Positions 1-8,821 of a DNA stretch of 64,000 bases are shown here, piece after piece (the stretch's first letter is position 1; each line of letters opens with the position of its first letter). The DNA lies in the NCBI GenBank assembly GCA_023910605.1, contig JAAVVV010000001.1:2532698-2596697 (forward strand). The letters are read 5' to 3'. Under the pieces are notes generated by a model. It was not told the DNA's origin. It saw only the letters and a program-made list of their open reading frames with translations, and made no database searches. This stretch comes from Bosea sp. (in: a-proteobacteria) (GTDB lineage: Bacteria > Pseudomonadota > Alphaproteobacteria > Rhizobiales > Beijerinckiaceae). The position numbers and the translations under genes were made by a program.

Positions 1-273
1 GAGCACGATCTCCATCGCCGCGCCGATCACGCCGACAATGAGCGCGGACACAAGCACGCCGAGCAGGAACATGGGCAGCGAGCGGTCGACCTCAAGCAGC
101 ATCGGCACAATGGTGACGGCCAGATACGCACCCAGCATATAGAGCGAGCCATGCGCGAAGTTCACGATCCGCGTCACGCCGAACACGATCGTCAAGCCGG
201 AGGCGATGATGAACAGCGACGCCGCGCTGGCAAGCCCGGACAGCGACTGGATGACGATGAAGGAAAGATCCAT
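1..273 (-). CDS. Branched-chain amino acid-type ABC transporter permease, LivH family (partial, N-terminal 91 residues)
   Basis: Only the first 91 codons lie in the window; the gene continues past base 1. The protein starts MDLSFIVIQSLSGL and contains the LivH-family stretch around residues 25-45 (GLTIVFGVTRIVNFAHG followed by SLYMLGAY), between hydrophobic segments. It is an inner-membrane permease of the Liv (HAAT) class of ABC importers. It lies downstream of and co-directional with a LivK-type receptor gene, separated by about 100 bases that carry a palindromic repeat, so the two probably form one operon. The family assignment is firm; the substrate cannot be told, since Liv-type systems also carry amides, urea and aromatic acids. 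Confidence 0.9.
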   Translation of the reverse strand, partial: MDLSFIVIQSLSGLASAASLFIIASGLTIVFGVTRIVNFAHGSLYMLGAYLAVTIVPMLLEVDRSLPMFLLGVLVSALIVGVIGAAMEIVL

Positions 274-280
274 GGCGGTC

Positions 281-360
281 GTCATTCTCGGGCGGAGCGA
301 AGCGGAGACCCGAGAACCCCAGCCCCGGACGGGATGGCCGGGTCAGGCCCGGCCATGACG
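281..360. repeat. Dispersed palindromic (REP-like) repeat, copy 1
   Basis: Two adjacent stem-loops fill the receptor-permease gap. The first pairs CTCGGG (287-292) with CCCGAG (309-314). The second is a 9-bp perfect stem, ATGGCCGGG (334-342) with CCCGGCCAT (348-356), loop TCAGG. The second hairpin recurs in opposite orientation at 34049-34075 with about 27 of 28 bases matching. Intergenic palindromes of this kind are common in Hyphomicrobiales genomes. In this position it could stabilise the upstream receptor transcript or cut expression of the permease, which is inference. Confidence 0.7.
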
Positions 361-370
361 GTGAATGCCC

Positions 371-1594
371 TCACGCCTTACGCGCCGCCCTGACCTCGGC
401 CTCGCTGAACATGTATTTCGCCCCATCCTCGAAGCGCCAGTTCTTCATGGCGCCGGCCTTGCCCTTCAGCGTGGTCTCCCCGACCCAGGCGCCCATGGTT
501 GCCTGCTTGTCGATGCCGCGCATGGTGACAGACCCGGAGATCGTCTCGAACTTCATGTCGTCAAAGGTCTTGAGCAGCGCTTCGGTCTCGAGCGAGCCTG
601 CCTTGGCGATCAGATCGCGGCTCATATAGGCGAAGACGTAGCCAAGGAACGAGCCAAGCCGCGGCGTGTCGTTGAAGCGGGAACGATAGGCGTTGACGAA
701 GGCCGCATGCGCCGGATCGGTGATCTGCTCCCAGGGGTAGCCGGTCACGATCCAGCCCTCCGGCGTCTCCTCGCCCAACGGGATCATGTATTCCGGCTCG
801 CCGGTCAGCAGGCTCACCACAGTGCGCCGCTCGAACAGGCCGCGCGTGTTGCCCTCACGCACGAACTGGGTCAGGTCCGCGCCGAAGGTCACGTTGAAGA
901 TGCCGTCGGGCCGCGACTGGGCGAGCGCGCCCACGGTCGCGCCGGCATCGATGCGCCCCAGAGCCGGGAACTGCTCGGCCACCACCTCGAAGCCAGGCGT
1001 CGCCTCGGCCATCAGCTTCCTGAAGTTGGCGGCCGCCGACTGGCCATACTCGTAGTTGGGCGCGACGATGGCCCAGCGCTTGATGCCGCGGGCCTTCACC
1101 GCCTCCACCAGCATCCTGGTCTGCATGTAGGTGGAGGGCCGTAGGCGGTAAGTGTAGCGATTGCCCTGCGCCATGGTGAGCGCGTCGGTCAGCGGCTCGG
1201 TGGCCATGAACATGATCTTGCGCTGATTGGCGAAGTCGGACACCGCAAGCCCTACATTGGACAGGAAGGTGCCGGCGATGAACGAGACATTCTCGCGCGT
1301 CACCAGTTCCTCGGCCACACGCACCGCATCGCCCGGCGTCGAGCCGTCATCGCGGAACACGAACTCAAGCGGCCGGCCAAGCGCCCCGCCCTTGGCGTTG
1401 ATCTCGTCCTGCGCCATCTGGATGGCGTTGCGGTAGGGCAGCGCGAAGGCGGCCATGCGGCTGTAGGAATTGATTTCTCCGATCCGGATCGGCGCGCCCG
1501 AAGCCGGCGTCTGCGCCCTCGCCCCGAATGGCGCGGCCAGCGCCGCCGCAGCCATGCCGCCCACCACCGTGCGGCGCGTCGTCTTGATCGTCAT
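371..1594 (-). CDS. ABC transporter substrate-binding protein, LivK/amino-acid type
   Basis: A periplasmic receptor of 407 residues. The chosen start gives MTIKTTRRTVVGGMAAAAL, a signal peptide with a twin-arginine pair followed by a hydrophobic core and an ARAQ cleavage region; the open frame extends 79 codons further upstream but that part is arginine-rich and not protein-like. The mature part begins IRIGEINSYSRMAAFALPY and keeps the type I periplasmic-binding fold features: INAKGGALGRPLEFVFRDD near residue 70, then AVRVAEELV and later VAPNYEYGQSAA. It precedes the LivH-like permease on the same strand. The ligand is unknown. Confidence 0.88.
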   Translation of the reverse strand: MTIKTTRRTVVGGMAAAALAAPFGARAQTPASGAPIRIGEINSYSRMAAFALPYRNAIQMAQDEINAKGGALGRPLEFVFRDDGSTPGDAVRVAEELVTRENVSFIAGTFLSNVGLAVSDFANQRKIMFMATEPLTDALTMAQGNRYTYRLRPSTYMQTRMLVEAVKARGIKRWAIVAPNYEYGQSAAANFRKLMAEATPGFEVVAEQFPALGRIDAGATVGALAQSRPDGIFNVTFGADLTQFVREGNTRGLFERRTVVSLLTGEPEYMIPLGEETPEGWIVTGYPWEQITDPAHAAFVNAYRSRFNDTPRLGSFLGYVFAYMSRDLIAKAGSLETEALLKTFDDMKFETISGSVTMRGIDKQATMGAWVGETTLKGKAGAMKNWRFEDGAKYMFSEAEVRAARKA

Positions 1595-1827
1595 CGAACC
1601 ATCTCCAGCCTTGGTGCCCAACCCGGGCAGGATGATATCTGGCCCCGCAGCCGCTGCAAGCGTTATGCTTGAACGAGCGTGGGCGAAGGTTTCAGGCAGG
1701 CCAGGAGCCTGTCCGCGCCGCCGGCCTTCCCTTGCCGCCGCCCGCAAGCCCGAACCGGGATGGCTACGCGCCCAGACCGCATTGTTTCGGCCTCGCCTCG
1801 CAATGAGGGCAAGGCAGGCGACCAGCC

Positions 1828-2601
1828 TCACTTCTCGACGAAGGCCTTCTCGATCACGTAATGGCCGGCGCTCGACGAGGAACCTTCGGCAAAGCCGCGC
1901 TGCTTCATCATCACGACCATGTCCTTGAGCATGGCCTCGGAGCCGCAGATCATCACGCGGTCCACGGCCGGATCCAGGAGGCCCAGTCCGGCCTTTGCCG
2001 GAATGCTCCCGTCGGCGAGGCCGTCCGTCACCCGGCCCGTGTTGCCGAAGGCCTCGCGCGTGACGGTGGGGTGATAGACCAGCCTCCCCGCCGCGACCTC
2101 CGAAAGGTACTCGTCATCGCGCACGCGGCTCACGACATGCTGGCTGTAGCCAAGCTCCGACACCTGACGGCAGCCATGGATCGCGATCACCTTCTCGTAG
2201 CGCTCATAGATCGCGAAATCGCGGATGATGCTGGCGAAGGGCGCAAAGCCCGTTCCCGTCGAGACAAGGTAAAGGTTGCGGCCGTCCAGCAGACTGTCCT
2301 GCACCAGCGTTCCGGTGGCCTTGCGGCCGATCAGCACGGTGTCGCCGGGCACGATGCCCTGCAAGCGCGAGGTCAGCGGCCCGTCCGGCACCTTGATCGA
2401 GAAGAACTCCAGCTCCTCGTCATGGTTGGGGCTGGCCATGGAATAGGCGCGCAGCAGCGGCTTGCCATCGACCACAAGGCCGATCATCGCGAATTGCCCG
2501 TTCTCGAAACGGAAGCCGGGATCGCGCGTGGTGCGGAAGGAAAAGAGCCGGTCCGTCCAGTGATGGACATGGGTCACGGTCTCTTCGAAAAAGGCAGCCA
2601 T
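1828..2601 (-). CDS. fpr: Ferredoxin--NADP reductase
   Basis: A 257-residue flavoprotein that passes electrons between NADPH and ferredoxin or flavodoxin in the cytoplasm. The FAD-binding RAYSMASP motif lies near residues 50-57, the NADP-binding GTGFAPF motif near 116-122 and MICGSEAM near 216. The C terminus ends FVEK, as in the bacterial subclass I enzymes of Azotobacter and Rhodobacter, which are about 257-272 residues long. The ATG is preceded by GGAG about 10 bases upstream. It stands alone between the LivK gene (233-base gap) and pncB. In this bacterial class the enzyme is often linked to oxidative-stress defence; no SoxR/MarR-type operator was recognised here. Confidence 0.93.
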   Translation of the reverse strand: MAAFFEETVTHVHHWTDRLFSFRTTRDPGFRFENGQFAMIGLVVDGKPLLRAYSMASPNHDEELEFFSIKVPDGPLTSRLQGIVPGDTVLIGRKATGTLVQDSLLDGRNLYLVSTGTGFAPFASIIRDFAIYERYEKVIAIHGCRQVSELGYSQHVVSRVRDDEYLSEVAAGRLVYHPTVTREAFGNTGRVTDGLADGSIPAKAGLGLLDPAVDRVMICGSEAMLKDMVVMMKQRGFAEGSSSSAGHYVIEKAFVEK

Positions 2602-2681
2602 TCAGACTTGCTCCGGAAGCGTCGGCGCTCATTAGTGCACGAATGATCGGCCAGCAAGCATGGCCACGAAAAACCGATGGT

Positions 2682-3974
2682 TCACACCACCACCTCGCGC
2701 ATCGGCTGCGCCTCAACGTTGAACACGCGCATGTAGCGCGAGATCTCGGTGTTCGGGCCGGTGGCCTTGGTGGGATTGTCCGATATCTTGACCGCCGGGC
2801 GCCCATTGGCTGAGACGACCTTGCAAACCACGGAAATGGGGTCGAGCGAACGCTCGCGGGCAAGGCCGCGGAAATCATTGGTCAGCAGCGTGCCCCAGCC
2901 GAAGCCGAACCGCACCTTGCCGAAGAAATGGCGATGGATCGCCTCGATGGCATCGACGTCGAGGCCGTCCGAGAAGATGATCTGCTTGGTCAGCGGATCG
3001 ACGCCGCGGCCCTTCCACCAGGCGATCGCCTCCTCGCCCCCGAGGATAGGGTCCTTGGAGTCGATGCGGATGCCGGTCCAGGCATCCATCCATTGCGGCG
3101 CGCTCGCAAGGAATCCGGTCGTGCCATAGGTGTCCGGCAGGATGATGCGCAGGTTGCCTTCGTAATCCTGCTGCCAGTCGGCGAGCACCTGGTAGGGAGC
3201 AGCGGCGAGTTCTGCATCGTTCCTTGCCAGTGCGGAATAGACCATGGGCAGTTCGTGAGCGTTGGTGCCGATCGCCTCCACCTCTCGCCGCATGGCGATG
3301 AGGCAGTTCGACGTCCCGAGGAAATTGCCGCCGAGGCCCTCGATCATGGCCTGCACGCACCAGTCCTGCCAGAGGAAGCCGTGGCGCCGCCGCGTGCCGA
3401 AATCGGCGATGCGCAGATCTTTCAGCTTCTGCAGGCGGGTGATCTTCTCCCACACCCGCGTCATCGCCCGCGCATAGAGCACCTGAAGCTCGAAGCGGCC
3501 AAGCCCGCGCAGAACCGCGCGCGAACGAAGCTCGTTGATGATCGCCAGCGCCGGGATCTCCCACATCGTGGTCTCGACCCAGGGCCCGTCGAAGGTGAGT
3601 TCATATTGCCCTTCGCGGATCTCCAGCTGGTAATCCGGCAGGCGCAGCGCCTCGAACCACTCCATGAAGTCAGGCGAGAACATCTGGCGGCGGCCATAGA
3701 ACATGTTGCCGCGCAGCCATGTGCTCTCCCCGCGGGAGAGCTTGAGCGAACGCACATGGTCAAGCTGCTCGCGCAACTCGCCGACATCGATGATCTCGGC
3801 CAGCCTGATGCGGGTCGTGCGGTTGATCAGCGAGAAACGCGCGGAGGTGTCGCGCTGCCGCCGCCAGATCGTCTGCGCCATGAGGATCTTGTAGAAATCC
3901 GTATCCAGCAGCGAACGGACGATCGGATCGATCTTCCAGGTGTGGTTGTAGACGCGCTGGGCGAGGTCGGTCAT
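2682..3974 (-). CDS. pncB: Nicotinate phosphoribosyltransferase
   Basis: Converts nicotinate and PRPP to nicotinate mononucleotide with ATP coupling, the entry step of the Preiss-Handler NAD salvage route. The protein has 430 residues, close to the usual 400-435. Diagnostic segments include [13 protein letters not shown] near residue 22, [12 protein letters not shown] near 195, [13 protein letters not shown] near 220, [12 protein letters not shown] near 238 (holding the histidine that is phosphorylated in this family) and [12 protein letters not shown] near 340. It is a single gene on the minus strand, with no NAD-biosynthesis partner nearby. Confidence 0.95.
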   Translation of the reverse strand: MTDLAQRVYNHTWKIDPIVRSLLDTDFYKILMAQTIWRRQRDTSARFSLINRTTRIRLAEIIDVGELREQLDHVRSLKLSRGESTWLRGNMFYGRRQMFSPDFMEWFEALRLPDYQLEIREGQYELTFDGPWVETTMWEIPALAIINELRSRAVLRGLGRFELQVLYARAMTRVWEKITRLQKLKDLRIADFGTRRRHGFLWQDWCVQAMIEGLGGNFLGTSNCLIAMRREVEAIGTNAHELPMVYSALARNDAELAAAPYQVLADWQQDYEGNLRIILPDTYGTTGFLASAPQWMDAWTGIRIDSKDPILGGEEAIAWWKGRGVDPLTKQIIFSDGLDVDAIEAIHRHFFGKVRFGFGWGTLLTNDFRGLARERSLDPISVVCKVVSANGRPAVKISDNPTKATGPNTEISRYMRVFNVEAQPMREVVV

Positions 3975-4074
3975 GGGCTCAACAAAGTCCGGTCAGGATC
4001 GTCGCGCTGAAATGACCATGAATTCCAGGCCATGGCGAGGGGGGAGAAGGCTCGGCGCCCCGGCTAAGGACACG

Positions 4075-5580
4075 CTATGCGAAGCTGTCGGCATAGGTCT
4101 GCCGCAGCACGTTCTTCTGCACCTTGCCCATGGTGTTGCGCGGCAGCTCGTCCACGATGAACACGCGCTTCGGCTGCTTGAAGCGGGCGAGCCGGCTCTC
4201 CAGCGCCTTGATGATGGCGGCTTCCTCAAGGCTCGCGCCCCTGGCGCGCGCCACGACGGCGGTCACCGCCTCGCCGAAATCCTTGTGCGGCAGGCCGATA
4301 ACCGCGCTTTCCGCCACGCCGGGCAGCGCATCGATCTCGCTCTCCACCTCCTTGGGATAGACATTGTAGCCCCCCGTGATGATGAGGTCCTTGCCGCGTC
4401 CCACGATGTGGACATAGCCGCGCGCATCGATCTTGCCGAGATCGCCGGTGATGAAGAACCCGTCCGGGCGGAACTCCGCGGCGGTCTTTTCGGGGTTGCG
4501 CCAGTAGCCCTTGAACACGTTGGGCCCGCGCACCTCGATCATGCCGATCTGTTCGGACGGCAGGGACGCTCCCGTTTCAGGTTCAACCACCCGCGCCTCG
4601 ACCCCTGGCAGCGGAAATCCGACCGTGCCCGGCACGCGCTCGCCGTCATGGGGGTTCGAGGTGTTCATGTTGGTCTCGGTCATGCCGTAGCGCTCGAGGA
4701 TGGCGTGGCCCGTCCGGGCGCTCCAATCCCTGTGCGTGTCGGCCAGCAGCGGCGCGGAGCCGGAGATGAACAGCCGCATATGGGCGGTGGCCTCGCGGGT
4801 CAGTCCCGGGTGATCGAGCAGGCGCACATAGAAGGTCGGCACGCCCATCATGGTCGTGGCGCGCGGCATCAGCCTCATCACTTCGTCCGCGTCGAACTTC
4901 GGCAGGAACAGCATGGAAGCCCCCGCGAACAGGACCACATTCGTGCCGACGAAGAGCCCGTGCGTGTGGAAAATGGGCAGTGCATGCAGCAGCACGTCGG
5001 ACCGCGTGAACCTCCAGCAATCCACCAGCGTCAGCGCGTTCGAGGCAAGATTGTCATGGCTCAGCATCGCGCCCTTGGAGCGCCCTGTCGTCCCCGAGGT
5101 GTAGAGGATGGCGGCGAGATCATCGGCAGCGCGATCCACATCGCTGAAGCGCGATGGCTGCTGCGCCGTGCGGGCCATGAGACTGCCCTCGCCACGCGCG
5201 TCCAGCGTCTCGATTGCCGCGCCGCGCGCGATCCGGGCGATGCCCTCGGCCTTGGCAGGATCGCATACAATCAGCGACGGCTCGGCATCGGTGATGAAGT
5301 ATTCAAGCTCGGCCAGGGTGTAGGCCGTGTTCAGCGGCAGGAACACCGCGCCGGCCCGCACGCAAGCCAGATAGAGCATCAGCGCGCTCGCGCTTTTCTC
5401 GACCTGCACCGCGACCCTGTCCCCCGGCGCGACGCCCGCCGCGACGAGGCCATGGGCGATGCGCGCGGAGATGGCGTCGAGATCGCCATGGCTGATCGTG
5501 GCGCCGTCGGGATGAACGAGGAACGGGCTCGCAGGCGATGGCATGCGTGAGCGGATGAGATCAAAAAGATGATTCGGCAT
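4075..5580 (-). CDS. matB: Malonyl-CoA synthetase (malonate--CoA ligase)
   Basis: An ANL-superfamily acyl-CoA synthetase of 501 residues that activates malonate to malonyl-CoA through malonyl-AMP. It has the P-loop LYTSGTTGRSKGA, the adenylate motif RYGMTETNMNTS, which is characteristic of MatB, then DGFFITGDLGKID, the hinge and CoA region GRGKDLIITGGYNVYPKE, and the catalytic lysine in PRNTMGKVQKN near the C terminus. ATG at 5580 was chosen because GAAGAA sits about 10 bases upstream; a TTG six codons earlier is in frame but overlaps that site. A decayed malonyl-CoA decarboxylase gene ends at the 5' side, so this is a broken matAB pair. With MatA lost, the enzyme would feed malonyl-CoA to biosynthesis rather than to acetyl-CoA. 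Confidence 0.9.
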   Translation of the reverse strand: MPNHLFDLIRSRMPSPASPFLVHPDGATISHGDLDAISARIAHGLVAAGVAPGDRVAVQVEKSASALMLYLACVRAGAVFLPLNTAYTLAELEYFITDAEPSLIVCDPAKAEGIARIARGAAIETLDARGEGSLMARTAQQPSRFSDVDRAADDLAAILYTSGTTGRSKGAMLSHDNLASNALTLVDCWRFTRSDVLLHALPIFHTHGLFVGTNVVLFAGASMLFLPKFDADEVMRLMPRATTMMGVPTFYVRLLDHPGLTREATAHMRLFISGSAPLLADTHRDWSARTGHAILERYGMTETNMNTSNPHDGERVPGTVGFPLPGVEARVVEPETGASLPSEQIGMIEVRGPNVFKGYWRNPEKTAAEFRPDGFFITGDLGKIDARGYVHIVGRGKDLIITGGYNVYPKEVESEIDALPGVAESAVIGLPHKDFGEAVTAVVARARGASLEEAAIIKALESRLARFKQPKRVFIVDELPRNTMGKVQKNVLRQTYADSFA

Positions 5581-5594
5581 GCGTTTCGGTTTCT

Positions 5595-6066
5595 TCAAGA
5601 TGCCGGCTTGGAGGCAAGACCGGACAATTCGAGCTTCAGTTCGGGAGAGAGGGCGCTGACCCCATGATCTGCATAGCGCTGATGACAGGCTTCGACCATG
5701 GGCAAGTCATGCAGCAAGTCATGCAGATCGTTGGCCATTGCGCCGAAGCCTTCCCTGAGGCCTTTCTGCGACAGGTGCGTGGCCGGATGGATTCTTTCGA
5801 GGCGCGCCCCGTCGCCAGGATGGAAGCGCTCGACAGGTGCGCCACAAGGCTTCCCGCACCATCGGCTCCAGCTGCGCGTCGCCAACCTCGTGAGCCGCTC
5901 GTTCGACGAACACCAGCCGGTTCCCGACGCGATCCGCACAGGCGACTGGCCTGCCGCCGCGGAGGCGCGGTGCAGCCATGCCGTCGCGCAGTGCAAAGGC
6001 TTCTCGGATATGGTCGCGAGCCGTCCCATGCTCCAAGGCTGCTTGATTTCCCGGCTTTAGGGGCAA
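5595..6066 (-). pseudogene. matA: Remnant of malonyl-CoA decarboxylase (matA)
   Basis: On the minus strand, bases about 5840-5595 encode a clear C-terminal end of malonyl-CoA decarboxylase: VERFHPGDGARLERIHP, then SQKGLREGFGAMANDLHDLL, then VEACHQRYADHG. The family equivalents are VARFHLGNGARLERLN, GLRQSxGxMVNYLYDL and IEANHEAYA. Upstream, in a different frame (about 5916-5833), are LVFVERAAHEVG and MVREALWRTC, resembling the family's LIFVEVALT and LREAL segments. The frame changes near 5840 and several hundred residues of the usual 450 are absent. The stop TGA at 5597-5595 overlaps the 5' extension of matB, so the original order was matA-matB. The C-terminal part is convincing; the upstream extent is an estimate. 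Confidence 0.72.
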
Positions 6067-6131
6067 TCTTTACCGCAACGACGCCTCAACAACCGCCGGA
6101 TCCACGGCGGGCATCAGGGAGAACGCCAAGA

Positions 6132-7124
6132 ATGACAACCGAAACCTCCGGCGTCATGCGCCGCACGGCGCTGGCCGGCATTGCGGCGGCGCTGCTTCTC
6201 GCGCCCGTTCCGGCCTTTGCCCAGGCCGCCTGGCCGCAGCGCCCCATCACCTTCATCGTGCCCTTCGCCGCAGGCGGCGGCACCGACGCCTTCGCGCGGC
6301 CGCTTGCCGCCCAGCTCGAGACGCAGATCGGACAGCGCATCCTGATCGAGAACCGCGCAGGCGCCGGTGGCACCACGGGCGCTTCCGCCGCAGCCAAGGC
6401 CACGCCGGACGGCTACACCTTCTTCATCGGCGCGGCCCACCACGCCATTGCTCCGGCGCTCTACCCGCGCCTCGACTACAACATCGAGACGGACCTCGTG
6501 CCGATCGGCCTCGTCGCGACGCCGCCGCAGGTCATCGCGGTCCATCCCGGCAAGGTGCAGGCCAGGACGCTGGCCGAATTCATCGCCTTCCTGAAGGCTA
6601 ACCCCGGCAAGCTCAATTATGGCTCGGCCGGCAACGGCACGACGCATCACCTTACGGGCGAGCTGTTCAAGCTGCAGGCTGACGTCAATCTCGTGCACGT
6701 GCCCTATCGCGGCGCGGGCCCGGCCCTTGCCGACCTTATCGCGGGACAGATCGAGGTGATGTTCGACGGGCTCGGCTCGTCCGCCAGCCACATCCAGGCC
6801 GGCACGTTGCGCGGCCTCGCCGTCGCCGCGGCCAGGCGGTCCCCCGCGATTCCGGACGTGCCGACCACCGCCGAGGCTGGCCTGCCCGGCTTCGAGGTCG
6901 CCACCTGGTATGCGCTCTGGGCGCCGAAGGGCACGCCGCCTGAAATCGTTGAGCGCATCGGCGGCGAACTGCGCAAGGCCCTCGCCTCGCAGCCGATCAA
7001 GGACGCGTGGGCCCGCAACGGCTCGGACATCCCCACCATGATGGGCGCCGAGTTCGCGGCTTTCCTCAAGGCCGAGATCGCGCGCTGGGGCAAGGTCGTG
7101 GCCGAGGCCAAGGTCGCGCTCTGA
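6132..7124 (+). CDS. Tripartite tricarboxylate transporter substrate-binding protein (Bug/TctC family)
   Basis: A periplasmic receptor of 330 residues with an N-terminal signal peptide (hydrophobic segment about residues 10-28, cleavage after AFAQA). The mature start WPQRPITFIVPFAAGGGTD carries the family's (Y)P-x(R/K)PI and P-x-x-AGG-x-TD ligand loop; later IENRAGAGGTTG, PDGYTFF and VHVPYRGAGPAL are classic Bug motifs. GGGAGA stands about 8-14 bases before the ATG; the frame is open further upstream, but there it overlaps the matA remnant. No TctA or TctB membrane subunit is nearby, as is usual for the many orphan Bug proteins of Proteobacteria. It is divergent from matB, so a malonate-like ligand is possible but unproven. 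Confidence 0.92.
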   Translation: MTTETSGVMRRTALAGIAAALLLAPVPAFAQAAWPQRPITFIVPFAAGGGTDAFARPLAAQLETQIGQRILIENRAGAGGTTGASAAAKATPDGYTFFIGAAHHAIAPALYPRLDYNIETDLVPIGLVATPPQVIAVHPGKVQARTLAEFIAFLKANPGKLNYGSAGNGTTHHLTGELFKLQADVNLVHVPYRGAGPALADLIAGQIEVMFDGLGSSASHIQAGTLRGLAVAAARRSPAIPDVPTTAEAGLPGFEVATWYALWAPKGTPPEIVERIGGELRKALASQPIKDAWARNGSDIPTMMGAEFAAFLKAEIARWGKVVAEAKVAL

Positions 7125-7285
7125 CGGGCCTGATCGGCCGGCGTCATGAAGGCGTGGCCCAGGCTGCGCCTTCTCTTGTCGTGAAAACGGCAGGCTTTCC
7201 CACAGCGGCGGCGCGGCCGGCCCTTTGCCGGCGTCGCCGCACCTGCCACACTCGCGTGGCCGCATCCTGAAAGCGCCGCCTCTCC

Positions 7286-8821
7286 ATGACCTTTCCGCCG
7301 CCCCTCATCGAGGCGAAAGCCATCGTCAAGCGCTTTGGCGCGCTGGTCGCCAATGACCATGTCGATCTGGCTGTCGCGGAGCGCGAGGTGCACGCTCTCC
7401 TGGGCGAGAACGGCGCAGGCAAGTCCACCCTCGTCAAGATCCTCTACGGCCTGCTCCAGCCCGACGAGGGGCAATTGCTCTGGCGCGGCCAGTCCGTTCA
7501 TCTTCGGAGCCCCTCCGAGGCGCGGCGGCTGGGCATCGGCATGGTGTTCCAGCATTTCTCGCTCTTCGATGCGCTCAGTGTGGCCGAGAATGTGGCGCTG
7601 GCGATCGAGGGCAATGAGCCTGTGTCCTCCGTAGCGATGCGCCTCGATGCGGTCTCGCGCGCCTATGGCCTGCCGCTCGATCCGCGCCGCGAGGTCTGGC
7701 GCCTGTCGGTTGGCGAGCGCCAGCGCATCGAGATCGTCCGTTGCCTGATGCAGGAACCCCGTCTCCTGATCCTCGACGAGCCGACATCGGTGCTGACGCC
7801 GCAGGAGGTCGCAGGCCTGTTCGCCACGCTGGAGCACATCAAGGCGCAGGGCTGCTCCATCCTCTACATCTCGCACAAGCTGGAGGAAGTGCGCCGCATC
7901 TGCGACAGCGCCACCATCCTGCGCCACGGCAAGGTCGTGGCCAACTGCGATCCACGCGCCCAGAGCGCTGGCGCGCTTGCCCAGATGATGGTCGGGGCCC
8001 GCATCGCACCGACACGCCATGAGCCTGTGGCCAGCGTCGGCCCCGTGATGCTGAAGGTGGACGACCTGTCCGTGCCCTCGCTTGATCCGCACGGGACGAG
8101 CCTGAAGGCAATTTCGCTTCAGGTCCGCGCGGGCGAAGTCTTCGGCATCGCAGGCGTGGCGGGCAATGGGCAGGACGAACTCTTCGCTGCGCTCTCGGGC
8201 GAGGTGGCGGCGCCGCGCGCCGGCGCGGTGTGCCTCGATGGGCAGGCTTGCGGGCTGGACGGCATCAATGCCCGGCGGCGGCTTGGCGGCGCCTTCGTTC
8301 CGGAGGAGCGGCTGGGCCATGCGGCAGCCCCGCGCCTCAGCCTGTCCGAAAATGCGCTCGCCGCGGGCCACGCCACCAATGGCTTCGTGCGCTCGGGCCT
8401 GATCGACAGGGCTGCGACGCTCGAATGGGTCGACAAGGTCGTCAAGGCCTTCGACGTGCGCAAGGGACCACGGGATCCCGAGGCGCGGGCCTTGTCGGGC
8501 GGCAATCTCCAGAAATTCGTGGTTGGCCGCGAGATCCTGCGCAACCCCAGGGTGCTGGTGGTCTCCCAGCCCACCTGGGGCGTCGATGCCGGGGCCGCGG
8601 CGCTGATCCGCCAGGCTCTCGTCGATCTGGCGCGTGGCGGAGCGGCCGTCCTCGTCATCAGCCAGGACCTCGACGAACTGTTCGAGATCGCCGACCGCAT
8701 GGCGGTCATCTTCCACGGCCAGCTTTCCGCCCTGCTCGACGCGCGCGGCCTGGAACGGGAGGCGGTCGGCCTGCTGATGGGCGGTTCCGGCTTCGCGCCC
8801 TATCGCGAGGAAGCCGCCTGA
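7286..8821 (+). CDS. ABC transporter ATP-binding protein, nucleoside/BMP-type (two fused ATPase domains)
   Basis: A 511-residue protein with two ABC ATPase domains in tandem, as in the YufO/NupO and RbsA classes. Domain 1 is complete: Walker A GENGAGKST (about residues 40-48), Q-loop VFQHFS, signature LSVGERQRIEI, Walker B LLILDEPTSVLTP. Domain 2 (from about residue 255) keeps the signature LSGGNLQKFV, but its Walker A is degenerate (GVAGNGQDE) and its Walker B reads VLVVSQPTWGVD without the catalytic glutamate, which is typical of the family. The stop codon overlaps the next start (TGATG), so it is translationally coupled to the first permease gene. Together with the two permeases and the BMP receptor it forms a complete importer, probably for nucleosides or a related heterocycle. 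Confidence 0.93.
   Translation: MTFPPPLIEAKAIVKRFGALVANDHVDLAVAEREVHALLGENGAGKSTLVKILYGLLQPDEGQLLWRGQSVHLRSPSEARRLGIGMVFQHFSLFDALSVAENVALAIEGNEPVSSVAMRLDAVSRAYGLPLDPRREVWRLSVGERQRIEIVRCLMQEPRLLILDEPTSVLTPQEVAGLFATLEHIKAQGCSILYISHKLEEVRRICDSATILRHGKVVANCDPRAQSAGALAQMMVGARIAPTRHEPVASVGPVMLKVDDLSVPSLDPHGTSLKAISLQVRAGEVFGIAGVAGNGQDELFAALSGEVAAPRAGAVCLDGQACGLDGINARRRLGGAFVPEERLGHAAAPRLSLSENALAAGHATNGFVRSGLIDRAATLEWVDKVVKAFDVRKGPRDPEARALSGGNLQKFVVGREILRNPRVLVVSQPTWGVDAGAAALIRQALVDLARGGAAVLVISQDLDELFEIADRMAVIFHGQLSALLDARGLEREAVGLLMGGSGFAPYREEAA

Noticed and set aside
1595-1831. N-terminal 79-codon extension of the LivK receptor frame
   Set aside because: It would put an arginine-rich, non-secretory segment before a clear signal peptide; the internal ATG is the better start.
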